A stretch of DNA of 62,174 nt from Vitrella brassicaformis. Taxonomy: Eukaryota; Sar; Vitrellaceae. The notes beneath the pieces are model-generated. The model was not told the origin of the DNA. It saw only the letters and a list, made by a program, of their open reading frames with translations, and ran no database searches. Of the stretch, positions 44,928 to 56,236 are shown piece by piece (the stretch's first letter is position 1; every line of letters starts with the position of its first letter). The stretch covers positions 65,621 through 127,794 of the forward strand of contig CDMY01000189.1 in NCBI GenBank assembly GCA_001179505.1. The letters run 5' to 3'. A program made the translations under genes and the position numbers.

Positions 44928-47900
44928 TCACACCCTCCCCTCCCGGCCTCCGATCAGCTTCTCTATCCTCCTTGGTGCAATGCCCATCCGCCGCCCCAGC
45001 TCCCTCACCTCTGCAGGCACACCTTTCCCCTCCCCCCTCTCCCCCTGCCTCTCCTGCACGTCCCTCGCCAGGGCCACCAGCGCCCCCTCCCACGCACTCC
45101 TCGTCTCCCCACTGGCCGCACTCCGCACCTCATCCAACACATCCTGAAACTGCTCCACTGATGAAGATGTCTTCAGCAAAGGCAAAGGTGAATCGTCTTC
45201 TTCCGACTGAGAGAAGAGAGAGGGGTGGGCCGACGACGGCATATCGTTCTGGTTGACGAGCAGCCTGCGCCGGATCTCCTGCCGGAGACACGCCCGGAGC
45301 CGCCGGAGGCCTCTCGGCAGGTCCATGTCACTGCTTATTATGGCCGAAGAAGACGAGAGCATACGCGCCGCGTCCAGCAGTTGCCCCACCTGGTCAAGTG
45401 GCAGGGAGTGGGGCGCCGCCTCCTTGGAGTGAAGGATGCGGGTGAGCTGGGCGGTGAGGGCGGCGAACAGAGGCGTAGGTGGTGGGGATGCGGCAGCGGA
45501 TGGCTGCAGAAGGAACAGGTGCGCGGCGTGGGTAAAGGCGGCCGCATGGTGAGAGAGGGAGTGGGGCGACGGGAGGTGGTGGTGGGGGGTCGACAGCAAC
45601 GCCATGATGTAAGTCGAGCTGACAAACAAACAAACAGACAGACAGACACACAAACAGACAGACAGACAGACACGCATCGCGTTCGCTCCTGATGCATACA
45701 TAAGTCCCTGTCTGAGCATCGACGTACCTGTAGCACTTGATGAGCGGCTCCGCGCACTCGGGCAGGTGCAGGGCCAACACCGCCTCAGCCACCTCATTCA
45801 GCGCACCCAACTCCCTCTCAGCCTTCACCCCACCCACACCCTCACCCTCCTCCCTGGCCCGCAAAACCTCTACGCTGTTGTCCGCCAGCAGCCGCAAGAA
45901 CGGGCCCGTCCGGTAGCTCAGCCGCCGACACGCATCAAAGATCGCTGCCATGCTGCCCAGACCCAATGACAGCCTCGGTGCTGGCACTGGCTGCCGTCTT
46001 GATGGTTCCGGTCGCTCGGGTCTCGCTGATGACGAGACCGCCTCCTCGCAATCGACGGTGGCCGCTTTATGTGTCCTGATGCGTTTGAGGGTCCGCCAGA
46101 GCTTCCTGGAGCTGCTGCGGGCGCGGAAACGTCCGCGTCTCTTCGGTGGTGAGGATGGTGAGATTGGGTGCAGGGGTGGGAAGAGTGGGTGCTGCTCATA
46201 GAGGATGGCTGAAGAGTGGTCGACGAATGAGCCGGCAAGGGCGGAGGGGGGCAGGCGCTTGAAGGGCAGGAGGAAGAGCCGACGAAGGTCGCGCCACAGC
46301 TGGATGAACCAGTCCGAGCTCTGAAAGACAGAGACGAACGGGTGTATGCGGCCAGACACGCGCTGCGCTTGGTTGGCTGATCGACCGGCCTGGCCTACCT
46401 CGATGATTTTCCTCTTGAGCCCCAGCTCCCTGAGCCTCTTGGCGCGCCGGTACTCATCCCCCTTCCGCCCCTCCCTCTTCCTCCCATCCCTCACCTCCCG
46501 CGGATGCACGTCCAGCACCCTCCCCCTCTCACCCCCCTTCTTGTCGTCACCGATGCCCATGCGGCCGCCGACCGTCTCACTCCACAGCCCAGCCTCTCGC
46601 CGCCTCTGTTCCAGCAGTGCCTTTGCGTGAGGGGGGAGGGTGACTTTGGCGACGGTTGGGGCGGCGTCGGGGTCTGTGGTTGAGGGTGAGGGTGAGAGGA
46701 GTGCCCGTGCTCTCCGGCGGCTGGCGAGACGTCGCTGGGCGGGGTGGCCGCAGGGGAAGAAGAGCATCTCATCGTGGAACAGACGCGCCTGTGCGGCGGT
46801 GAGGGTCCTCAGCACGTGTGCCGTGCTTGGCACAAACGCCCTCGCCCTCATGACGGTGCCGCCCCTGCTCACCCTGCCCTCCCCCAAGACCACCGCCCCG
46901 CCTGCCACACGTCTGTCCACATCTCGACCCATGATTGTCACCTTGCCCCCTCCTCCGCCCACAAGGTCTCGCCGTCCATCAGGAGGCACCATTGGAGACC
47001 GATCGCGGGCCTTCGGATACACGACGAGAGAAGAAGCTTCCTCCTTGGGTGTTGTTTCGGTCAAGGGCTCGTCCTCATCACGGCCGTCATGAGGCAGGGC
47101 GGGGAAGGTGACAGCAGGGGGAGGGTAGGAGGTCGACGGAAGGCGGTCAAGGGTGCTGGCCACTTTGGGGGCGCTGGTGGGGTCGGCGGGCTGTTGGTTT
47201 GCGTTGGCATCGTCGTCGCCAGTCGCGGCGAGTGACTGCTCGATCTCCAGAATGGCCGCCAGCTGGTCAGGCTCGATCAGAAGCGTCGCCTCGTCCCTCT
47301 CCCTCTCTGTCTCCGCCACAAACGATGTCCCATCCTGCATCTCCGTCTCAGCCTGCTGGCTGTCGCCGTCGGGATGCTGCTGCAGCGCTCTCATTTCCAG
47401 CCCGTTTAGGTCTATCCTCCACTTGCCGTGTGTGGGGCGCTTTGGCACGGCCGGCTGCATCACCGCCTGTGCAGCGGCAGACGGGAAGAACGGGAAAAGA
47501 GACACCGGCGGGGGCGCGACAGCCATACCAGCACCAGCACCAGCGGCACCGTTTCTCCCTCTCGCCGCCCTCCCCTCCTCTCTCCTAACCCTCGGCTGGG
47601 TGAGCGAGCTCGCCTCTCTCAGGTCGTTGTCCTCTTCTCCAGCCGGGCCACTTTCGGCGGCCGCCGTTGCCATCCTGGACGAGAGGAATGACAGGAAGTG
47701 GTGGTCCCTCAGCCCCAGCTGCGCGCAGGCGACGTAGAATGCGGTGACGACACCAGGGGAGAGCGTGGCGCCTGTGGCTGCTGCTTGGCGAAGGGGCGAG
47801 GGAGAGGGAGAGGGGGTGGGTGGCTGGAAGAGAGACCTGAACGGGCTGGAATCTGCCACACACACACACACACACAGACACACACACACACACACAAACT

Positions 47901-49942
47901 AACTACAGAGAGAGCGCTGAGAGAGAGCGGGCTAGGTCCGTTCCTGACCTGGCCCTAGCTCTCTGGAGAGGTGGTAGATGAGGAACTTGAAGAGGGTCTT
48001 GTGTTTGTACCGCAGCTTGGCGAACGACAACACCACCGACGACAACTGATGCACCCACCCCACCCACACACCAGAGGCCGATCGATCGGTCAACTCCCCC
48101 TCTGTTTGCCATTAGGCACCAGTCACCCACCTCTTGCGGCGTGAACTGCTCCGGGATGGCCTGCACGGCCTTGCCCAGCTTGCTGAGCATCGGAGGGTCG
48201 CGCCAACGAAATTGCCGAAGCACACTGACCGAACAGACAAAGAACAGACGGCTGATTGGTGGACTGACACAGGCAGGCAGTCAGCGACAGCTGACGTATG
48301 TGTGTATGTGTATGTGGTGTGCGCACTCACATGAGAAGGAAGGTGACCTGTCTGGGCAAAAGGCTCGCGAGATGCTCCTCAGTGTGCTGACGCAACAGCT
48401 GAATGGATGGATGGGATGGACCAACACACACACACACACAGAGCGATACAGCACGCACACGAGCAGGCAGACCACACCACACCCACCATTATCAGTGAAG
48501 TGGGCGGTGTCTGGAGGTCGGCCTGCAGGATGACATTGGCGCAGTACAGCAGCACAGGCGTGGACAGCCGCTGCCGGTGCCGCAACAAGTTGTTGCACAC
48601 ACGCTCGTACAACCACCTGCACACACACACTCAGACCAGACCAGACCAGGCACACACACACCTTCTCCCTTCCCTCACACACATGGTTGGCTTGGCGCGT
48701 TATCTCGTCTCGCGTCCTTACGTGTCCTGTGCGCCCAGGTCGGCATAGACCTTGCACAGCGAGACGAGCTCAAACGGCTTGAGCCGTCCGAGCGCCACGT
48801 GGCTCTTCTCCCAGGCGTCGAATACACACGTCCTCACCGCTCGCTGATGGCCCTCCCGCACCGACACCTGCTCATCCTGCCGCTGACGATCCTGGTGCTG
48901 GTGGTGGTGGTGTCTGGTTGAGCGCAGAGGCCTGGGGGCGAGGAGAGCACTGTAGTCCGTCAGCTTGAACTCCACCTGACACACACACACGAGTGCATGC
49001 CATCCATCCATCCATCCATCCACAAAACACAGACACACTCTCTCTCTCTGTGTGTGTGTGGGGGGGTGGGTGGGTGTGGGTGTGGGTGTGGGTGATGTCC
49101 GGCCTCACCATGAATCTGAGAATGAAGACCCAGTCTTTTGGCCTGACGTCCTCTTCCTGCCGGTGCAGGTGGACCAGCAGCGCACTCAGATGGCCCGGCG
49201 CGGGACAGTAGCGCAGCCGACGAAACGACTGAAGCGCCAGACACAATGACGGCAGGGACACTGAATCAACCACACACACACACACACGGACATGCGCACA
49301 CAACGGCCATCGTTCTGCGTGTGGTGCACTGTGCTGTGCACTGTGCAGTGAGGGATTCCTGGGTACGTTTCCGTATCTCTGCGGCCCAGTAGAGGCCTTC
49401 ACTGATGGCCTTGAGCAGCAGCGGGTCATGGTAGCCGCCCAGCGCCATGCCATGCAGGAGCAGACTCAACTCGTGCCCACTGAAGCGGGCCAGCGTCCGC
49501 ACCATACGCACCGACAGATCCTGCCACACGGCCTCCTCGCGGATGCCCGCCTTGCCTGCAGACAAGAAAGACAGCCCATCGATTGCCTGTCGTGTGTGTA
49601 TGTCGGTCGATTCACACCTGACTGACCTGTGTGGATGACCTGCAGCACGAGATCTTTCGGAGTGCCATACTGCCGAGCCAGGTTCACTGCCTCGTCGCGC
49701 TGCTCTCCATGCTGCTGCTGCTGGTGCACCACGGTTGCAGCCGTCTTGACTGCATCGAACACCGAGGTGGCCTCGTCATAACCTGCAGCAGTGGCCGAAG
49801 TTGCGGCTGCATGTACATGTGGCTGCTGCTGCTGGGTTCTTGCGGCGGTGGTGCTGATGTGGCATCTTCTGCACCTCTTGAAGGGAGGCGGCGGCAACGG
49901 GATCTGTATGAGCCGGCGGGAGGAGGGGCGCAGCAGATCCAT
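44928..49942 (-). CDS. Helical-repeat protein of OPR/HPR/FASTK type, probably mitochondrial RNA metabolism
   Basis: Start at 49942 gives a basic, Ser/Arg/Pro-rich N-terminus (MDLLRPSSRRLIQIPLPPPP, then FKRCRRCH) typical of a mitochondrial presequence. Repeated alpha-hairpin units follow: RMVRTLARFSGHELSLLLHG, SLPSLCLALQSFRRLRY, KPFELVSLCKVYADLG, LSTPVLLYCANVILQADL, MLSKLGKAVQAIPEQFTPQE, LSSVVLSFAKLRYKHKTLFK and VVTAFYVACAQLGLRDHHFL. These AxAxxxLR/Hxxx helices match the heptatrico/octotricopeptide repeats found in apicomplexan and algal organelle RNA-binding proteins, often with a RAP domain. A long low-complexity insert (46.4-47.6 kb) and further helices (LSYRTGPFLRLLADNSVEVL) precede the end at 44928. 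I see no clear RAP domain, so the subfamily is open. Divergent from PAF1 over 189 bp. Confidence 0.6.
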
Positions 49943-50131
49943 TGAGATTCGATGGTCGATGGTCGATGGATGAGATCTCTTTCTGCCGGCATGCAATAGA
50001 CTGTCAGCTTCTCACCAGCGTGAATGCCAGTCGGCCATCTTTTGCGAGCTTAGAGAGCAGATCTGACATCCTCCTCCCGGCTCTGCGGTTCTGTCTGTCT
50101 GTCTGTCCAAAGTGGTTGAAAGGAGGCAGCA

Positions 50132-52990
50132 ATGTCGTCGTATCCACCTCCTCCTCGAGGAGGCACGAATCCCTCAGGCTCAGGCCGGCAGGCCGGCGGC
50201 AGCAAGGCGGCCATGGCAGCTGCCGCTGCCGCCACGGACCCTGCGCACGGCCTGATGTACTTCACCGAGACCAAGTCGGGTTTCCTGTGCGACCGTCAGT
50301 TTGTCCACGAGGTGCCCTTGCCGCCTCACCTGCCCAAGATGCTGCAGACGCCTCACGAGCTGGTCTTCGGCGCTGTCAGATGGGGAGAGAGCCAGGGATC
50401 CGCCGGTGAGTGCATGTCGAAGCAGACAGAGCTGTAGATCAGAGTGAGTCTCTGTATGGCCTGTACGTGTGTGATGCATGCCATCGGTGCAGGTGATATC
50501 CCGCGTCATTTGGTCCATCTCGGTGTGGAGGGCGGCCTGGCCAGCGGTGGGAGGGTGGACCTGAAGCGGATGCGCGTCATGGATGAAGGCCTCGGCACAA
50601 GACCTTACCAGAGAAGAGGAGGTAACCACTCCGACACAGCACATCCATCCGTCCATCGTTGTCTGTCTGTTCGTTCCCAGATGGGCACAACCGTGTGCTG
50701 CCGCTGCACCCCAAGGACCAGTCGCTCATGTACTTCGACGACTCGGTCATTGATCAGCTGCTGCCGCCCAGCAAGAGGCTCAAGCCAGCAGCTGCAGCAG
50801 CAGCGGGCAAGGCGCCCAAGTCGCCCCTCATGCTGCCGTCCCCGCCGCCGTGGATCGAACGGGAGAGGCCGCGGTCGCCGTCGCCTTCGCCCGTGCCGAT
50901 TGAGGTCAAGCAGCCGGAGGGGACCAAAGCGAAGGAGTCCTATGTTGATCGTGTGCTCAAGACCTTCAATGTCAGCCCCGCCATGGTGAGTGCGTCAGCA
51001 CCACACCGTCACCGTCACCATCCATCCATCCATCCATCCATCCATCCAATGTGATGTGTTGCCGTCCATCAGTTCACGTGTCCAGGGAGCAAGAGTCTGC
51101 GCGCCAACCCGCCCGTGCAGATCCTCCGGGTGCTGCCCCACCCCGACCTATGGACCCACAACTACATGCAGGTCTCTTTTGACGAGGACCCCTTCGCCTC
51201 AGGAGGACGGGACAAGGCCCGGCAGGGCCTCGCGCCGCTGTCACTGTCCGGCGGCCCCAAACCTGTGCCTAGCGGCAAGGCTCCTGCGGCTGTCATGACG
51301 GTCAACAGGGAGAAACAGGCCACAGGCGGATCCATGTAAGTAAGAGTGTGTGTGGCGGGGCGGGCACTGACAAGGGAGGGAAGGAGGGAGGGAGGGAGGG
51401 AGGGATCTGTGTGTGCACATGTGTGTGTTTAGTATGCGTTGTGGGTTCTTTGTGCGTGGGTCGAAGCCTGATGGTGTTGAGAGGGATGATGACGTCGATG
51501 AGGTGAGGGGGTNNNNNNNNNNNNNNNNNNNNNNNNNNNNNNNNNNNNNNNNNNNNNNNNNNNNNNNNNNNNNNNNNNNNNNNNNNNNNNNNNNNNNNNN
51601 NNNNNNNNNNNNNNNNNNNNNNNNNNNNNNNNNNNNNNNNNNNNNNNNNNNNNNNNNNNNNNNNNNNNNNNNNNNNNNNNNNNNNNNNNNNNNNNNNNNN
51701 NNNNNNNNNNNNNNNNNNNNNNNNNNNNNNNNNNNNNNNNNNNNNNNNNNNNNNNNNNNNNNNNNNNNNNNNNNNNNNNNNNNNNNNNNNNNNNNNNNNN
51801 NNNNNNNNNNNNTGAGAGGGATGATGACGTCGATGAGGTGAGGGGGTGGGGGAGGGAGGGAGGGAGGGAGGGAGGAGGGTGGATGATGCAGCCGGTTGGT
51901 CGATGAATGCCTTCCTTCATTGTGTTGTTTTGTGTTGTGTTGTGTTTTGTGTTTGCCAGGCTGACGGCCTGCTGGGCTACTACGCCCACAAGAGCGATTA
52001 CCACGTCTCAGTCTCGGTGAGACGAAACACACACCACACCCGCAGAGAATCGCTATGCGAGCTGCTCTCTTTCCAATGGTTTGCTACCCGTGCAGTCATT
52101 CCAGGGGGCCAAGAAGAGCTCGGGCAACTATGTCCTGGAGATGCCCCACCCCCCCGACCTCAGCCGACTCGAGATCACCCAAGCCAACAACACACAGCAA
52201 GAGTCGCAGTCGCAGGCGATCGAGTCCCAACAGCTCATGCCGCCATCGGCTACGGCCACAAGCAGCAACAAGGTCAAGGTGGCGAGGGGTGAGGCGCTGC
52301 TCGTGCCGTTGGCCACTGGGCGGCTGCCTCTGAAGAGGGCGGCCGAGAGGGGCGGCTATGGGAGGCGCCTTGAGGCCGACTTCATCCGGCTGGGGCAGCG
52401 CAGCCTGACTGAAGACGAGATGAAAGGCGCCGAGACAAAACGCCTACAGATCATGGTACGAATGACACAGAGAGCAGAAACAACACCACACCACACCACA
52501 CACCATCTCTGTCTTTATCCCTGCAGACGACCACCATGGATGACGCGCCGCTGCCGGAGGAACCGCCGATCCCGCGTGAGAAGACGCCCGAGGACGAGGG
52601 CCCGATGGGCCATGAAGACGAGGACGAGCACGACCGGCTGGAGGGCGAGGGCGACCTCAGTGGACAGAGGGAGGAGGGTGGTGCCGGTGCTGGTGGTGGG
52701 GCTGGGGCCGCTGGTGAAGGTGAGGGTGGTGGGGCGGGTGAGGGTCGTGGTCGTGGGGATGAGGAGAGCGAGGAGGGCGAGGTCAAGAAGAGCTCGGACG
52801 AGGAAGGGTCTAGTGATGAAGACGAAGATGAAAGGTATCGCTTCGTCTCTCGTCTCATTTCACCTCTCTCTCGGTTCGTGTGCGCGGCTGGCTGGCTGGC
52901 TGTGTGGTCGTGAATATGTGCAGTGGTGAGGAGTCGTCGTCGGCCGAGTCATCCGAGTCTGGCGAGGAGGGGGAGATTGACGAAGACTGA
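50132..52990 (+). CDS. PAF1: RNA polymerase II-associated factor 1 (Paf1 complex subunit)
   Basis: Subunit of the Paf1 complex, which travels with RNA polymerase II and promotes H2B ubiquitylation and H3K4/K36 methylation. Nine exons: 50132-50405, 50493-50621, 50681-50985, 51073-51335, 51433-51502, 51960-52016, 52096-52455, 52527-52834, 52924-52990. Family signs are FLCDRQFVHEVPLPPHLPKM near the N-terminus, HPKDQSLMYFDDSVIDQLLP, and ILRVLPHPDLWTHNYMQVSF with FDEDPF, corresponding to the PDFELWxNPxxxVxFDxDP block. The C-terminus is very acidic and Gly-rich (EEGGAGAGGGAGAAGEGEGG; SSDEEGSSDEDEDE), as in other PAF1 proteins. Exon 5 abuts a 300-N run whose far side repeats the exon's last 25 nt and donor site. 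Confidence 0.82.
51513..51812. other. Assembly gap, exactly 300 N
   Basis: Flanks 51478-51512 and 51813-51847 are identical over 35 nt, so the sequence is duplicated across the gap and intron 5 of PAF1 is artificially long. Confidence 0.92.
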
Positions 52991-53927
52991 CTGACTGAAT
53001 AAATGTGCGCAAGTGGCTGCTGACGTGCTGCATGGTTTCTGATGATCGTTCGGCTGATAGTCGATGTCTTGTCCATGCCTTCGTCGCGAGATGGCGCTCG
53101 AGTCGTTTCCGCCCTCCGATGCGGGCTGAGGAATCGACTCGAGCGCCGTCATGCCACGGACGGGACACAGATGTCTACGCGAGCTATGCATGTCCACGAG
53201 ACATCTTTGTGTCTTAAGACAAACAATGTGTTTAGGCTGCTCATTGTCAGCTGCATGGCATGCAGCAAATCCATCGTTGCCGACTGACAATCCACACACG
53301 ACCCACCGCACCGCACCCTCTCGAACTTACGACCACCGACCAACTGCCTGTCTGCCTGCCTGCCCGCCTGCCTGCCTGCCTGCCTGTCAGTACTTGCAAT
53401 GGATGTCTGCACACGCACGGCACAGTACAGTGCAGTGCGCCGGTCTGAGAGGCGAAGTGATTAGATTTGTTCATCGGCCGTTCTTATCGGCTGACATTGA
53501 GAGGCCTTTTCTGCCTCGCGATGGCTCTACTTTTTGTGGGCAAGCCACGTGCTGTGCTGACGAGCGACCATTTCATTAGTGTCTGCCAGTGCATTTGGAC
53601 CTCTGTCGGTAAGAAGACTGACTTAGATTTGCTGTCTGACGAGCCAGCCGTGTCAGCGGCAGTGTGCAGTGTGATTGACTGGTCGATGGGTAAGCCTTAC
53701 CTGCCCAGGTAGGTATATTGAATGCATTCACGTGTCCGTCCGGTCACTCACCTTTTCCACACGCACGACAAGCGGGCAGCCAGGCAGGCCGACGCAAACA
53801 GAACCCACAATCACTCACTCCTTCATCTAGTCCACATACAGACGACGCACCGCGAAGCACCGCACAGCACCGCAGCCTCTCACTCAGTCAATCAATCCAT
53901 TCTACAGTCCTCTCTCAGACAGTTCAC
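52991..53927. other. Tail-to-tail intergenic region between PAF1 and DPY30, inverted-repeat rich
   Basis: No gene supported over 937 bp. Holds a cluster of inverted repeats at 53093-53291 (described separately) and (CTGC)n at 53346-53388. Confidence 0.5.
53093..53147 (+). other. Long hairpin, 13-bp perfect outer stem with paired interior
   Basis: Arms 53093-53105 (GGCGCTCGAGTCG) and 53135-53147 (CGACTCGAGCGCC) pair perfectly. Inside, TTCC (53107-53110) pairs GGAA (53130-53133) and GCCC (53111-53114) pairs GGGC (53123-53126), leaving an 8-nt loop. It lies 103 nt after the PAF1 stop codon. Confidence 0.75.
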
Positions 53928-54388
53928 TCACTGGTTCTGGGGGTTGTTCTTGAGCAGGAAGTTGGCCTGCACCCACACACAACCAACACAAAACAGCACA
54001 GCACAACGGCAAATGGCACCTTGAGTGCAGTAAAGGCATTGACACTGCCAACACAACACACCAACAGTACCAGGAACTCGATGGGGTTGGGAGGCCGCTC
54101 GGTCGCCACGGCATTGAGTGCGGGCAGCAGCACCGGCACTATCATCTGGTCCAGGTACTGACGGATGGGCAGCGACTGCGCGTTCATCGTCGCACCCACA
54201 GCACCAGCGCCCTTCTCACCCCCACCAGCAGCGGTGGCCGGCTGTGGACTCTCGAGGACTCCTTTGGCTTCCTGCCCGCCTGACTCCTTGGGGTAGGCTT
54301 CGCTGCTGCCCGTTTCCTTGGGCTCCTCATCGGCAGGGCCTGATGGGGCGGGAGGCGCCTCGGAGTCACCGACCTCTTCGGACGACAT
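53928..54388 (-). CDS. DPY30: DPY30 homologue, core subunit of COMPASS/MLL H3K4 methyltransferase
   Basis: Dimerisation/docking subunit that binds ASH2 in Set1/MLL complexes; also found in radial spokes and other docking assemblies. Two exons (54071-54388 and 53928-53966) give 118 residues. The acidic, Pro-rich N-terminus ([20 protein letters not shown]) precedes the DPY30 motif: [36 protein letters not shown], and after the intron [12 protein letters not shown]. This matches human [37 protein letters not shown] almost residue for residue. The start at 54388 is the only ATG in frame. Because DPY30 folds occur also in flagellar proteins, a ciliary role is an alternative; the short single-domain form favours COMPASS. 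Confidence 0.92.
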
Positions 54389-54738
54389 CTTCTTCAACTA
54401 ATACGATAGGAGACGAACGGGCGGATGGTTGCTGCTCTCGTGGAGGCGTCAATAGCAGAGTTTTCCTCCCCAGCAGCTGCGAGCTAGTGGAGGAGACCAA
54501 GAGGTTGAAGCTTACCTGTCGCAGACTCCCGCCGCCGCCAGTCGCAGTGACCGACAACTGCCATGTGTGTGTGCTCTGCGACGATGCGTGCATTGACGGA
54601 GGCGGCCTTTCCGATCGCAGGGCCTGGCGTCTTTGCGTGTCCTTTGCGTTCCCTCTCGTGCCAAGGATTACTGGTCCGCTGAGGCCTTGGTGGGCAGCTT
54701 ATCTATCCAGGATTCTTCCGCTTGCCGAGTTGAACTTG

Positions 54739-56226
54739 ATGAACGTGAAGCGGGCCGTGAGTGCTGGAGCCCGCGTGTCCGATGCCTGTTACTTCCTCTG
54801 CATCATAGCTGGTATGTAAGCTATAGAAGTGGTGAGCACTGCAGGGCCCTGCGCTAGCTAGATGGATGCATCGCCATCGATCGATGGCCTGCCTGCCTGC
54901 CTGTGCTGTATGCTGTGTGTGCTGTGTGTGTTGTTAGGTGAAGTGATTGCTTGTGCGTTCTTCGTCGTGCTCGCGAAGCAGCTGTTTCTAGATGCGTACT
55001 TCACCTTCCCCTCCTTTTTGCATGCCCTCCTCAGCGCGCCGCTGCTCCTCCTCTCCTCGCTCAGCAAGAACGGACTCCTCATCGGCGGCCTCGGCGCTCT
55101 CAAGCACCTCTCCCACTCCGCCGCCCTTGCGGGCTTCTACACGTCTTTCCTCCAGTCACTCTCGTACAACACAGCCTCCCAGGCCACCGCAGCTCTCTAC
55201 CTGACGTCCGCTGTCCTGTTTGCTCTCCGGTATAGCGACACACGGCGGCCGCTGCTGTGCCTGTTCATCGTCTGCGTGTCACTGATCGACACGACTGGCC
55301 TGACGATGGCCACCGACAGCCCCCCGTTTCGGGAGGTGCAGTGGGTGGGCAGCGGGTGGCTGGTGCTGTCAGTTGTCTTTTTGCTGCTGACGACTATCCA
55401 TGGGCTGAGCGGGTCACGCCGGAAGCGCGTCAAGGGCGGGAGCGGGAATGTGACGCTGTCGCCGCCCACTGGGGGGAGTGGGAACGGCGGCGTGAAGAGG
55501 GGGGAGGAGGGCGATGGCGGCATCATGCCGATACCCTTCGAGCTGGGCGATGTCTTGTGGGCAGGTCAGACAGGAGCGTCTGTTTATCTGTGCGTTGCTG
55601 GAGGGTGTGCTGTGTCGTCCTCTGTGTGTGTGTGTGTGTGTCAGTCGTGTTTAGCTTGGGTTGTGACGAGTGGCGGCCTTGGGTGGCAAAGAGCATATGG
55701 GAGTATAGGATGACGGGCATCGCCCTTCTGGGCATCCTCGGCTGCTCACTCGCGCTCATCGCTGACTCACTCCTCGCCGAACTCATCACCAAGTAACCCC
55801 ACACCCATCCATCCATCCACTCACCGTCTCCCGTGTCTGTCTGCAATGTTGATCAGGCGGCGCTTCTATTCGTCGAGCAGTAGCAGCCCCTCCCCCACCC
55901 CCCCGTCGTGGATGAGCCTCTTCCAGTCGGGGGGGCCCCCTCTGCGTGAGGAGGACCAGCCTCTGCTGTTCCTGCTCATGGGGGCCATGAAGCTCATGGC
56001 CATCGCACTCGTCGACTACCTCCTGCTGGGCGGGGTCGGCAGCCGCGCTGCCGGTGGGTGGCCCGCCTTTGTGACGGCCTGCATGTGTGCGGCGGCGCTG
56101 CTGGTGGTGGCTATCGGGCTGGACGGACCGGTTCTTGAGACGTCAACCTATGCCCCCAGATACTTTGAGGTCAGGAAACCCACGCCATCAGAGTGGCACG
56201 GACTACGCGGACTCCCTGTTGCGTGA
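54739..56226 (+). CDS. Polytopic membrane protein, possibly DMT/nucleotide-sugar-transporter-like
   Basis: About ten hydrophobic helices: SDACYFLCIIAG/EVIACAFFVVLA (joined by an intron), FPSFLHALLSAPLLLLSSL, LSHSAALAGFYTSFLQSLSY, TASQATAALYLTSAVLFAL, LLCLFIVCVSLIDTTGL, GSGWLVLSVVFLLLTTIHGL, TGIALLGILGCSLALIADSL, LLFLLMGAMKLMAIALVDYL and TACMCAAALLVVAIGL. The segment NTASQATAALYLTSAVLFA resembles the helix pair before the second half of DMT-superfamily transporters. Exons: 54739-54811, 54938-55564, 55645-55792, 55857 onward. The start at 54739 is the nearest ATG but an upstream exon cannot be excluded. The frame either stops at 56226 or splices at 56170 (GAG/GTCAGG) into the next feature at 56237, making one fused protein. 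Confidence 0.5.
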
Positions 56227-56236
56227 TTGTGGTCAG

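Noticed and set aside
45394-47895. 833-residue uninterrupted frame on the minus strand
   Set aside because: Real exons lie in it, but the frame also reads through at least two introns (46.3 kb and 45.6 kb, with TCVCL-type microsatellite translation), so it was treated as part of the spliced helical-repeat gene, not one exon.
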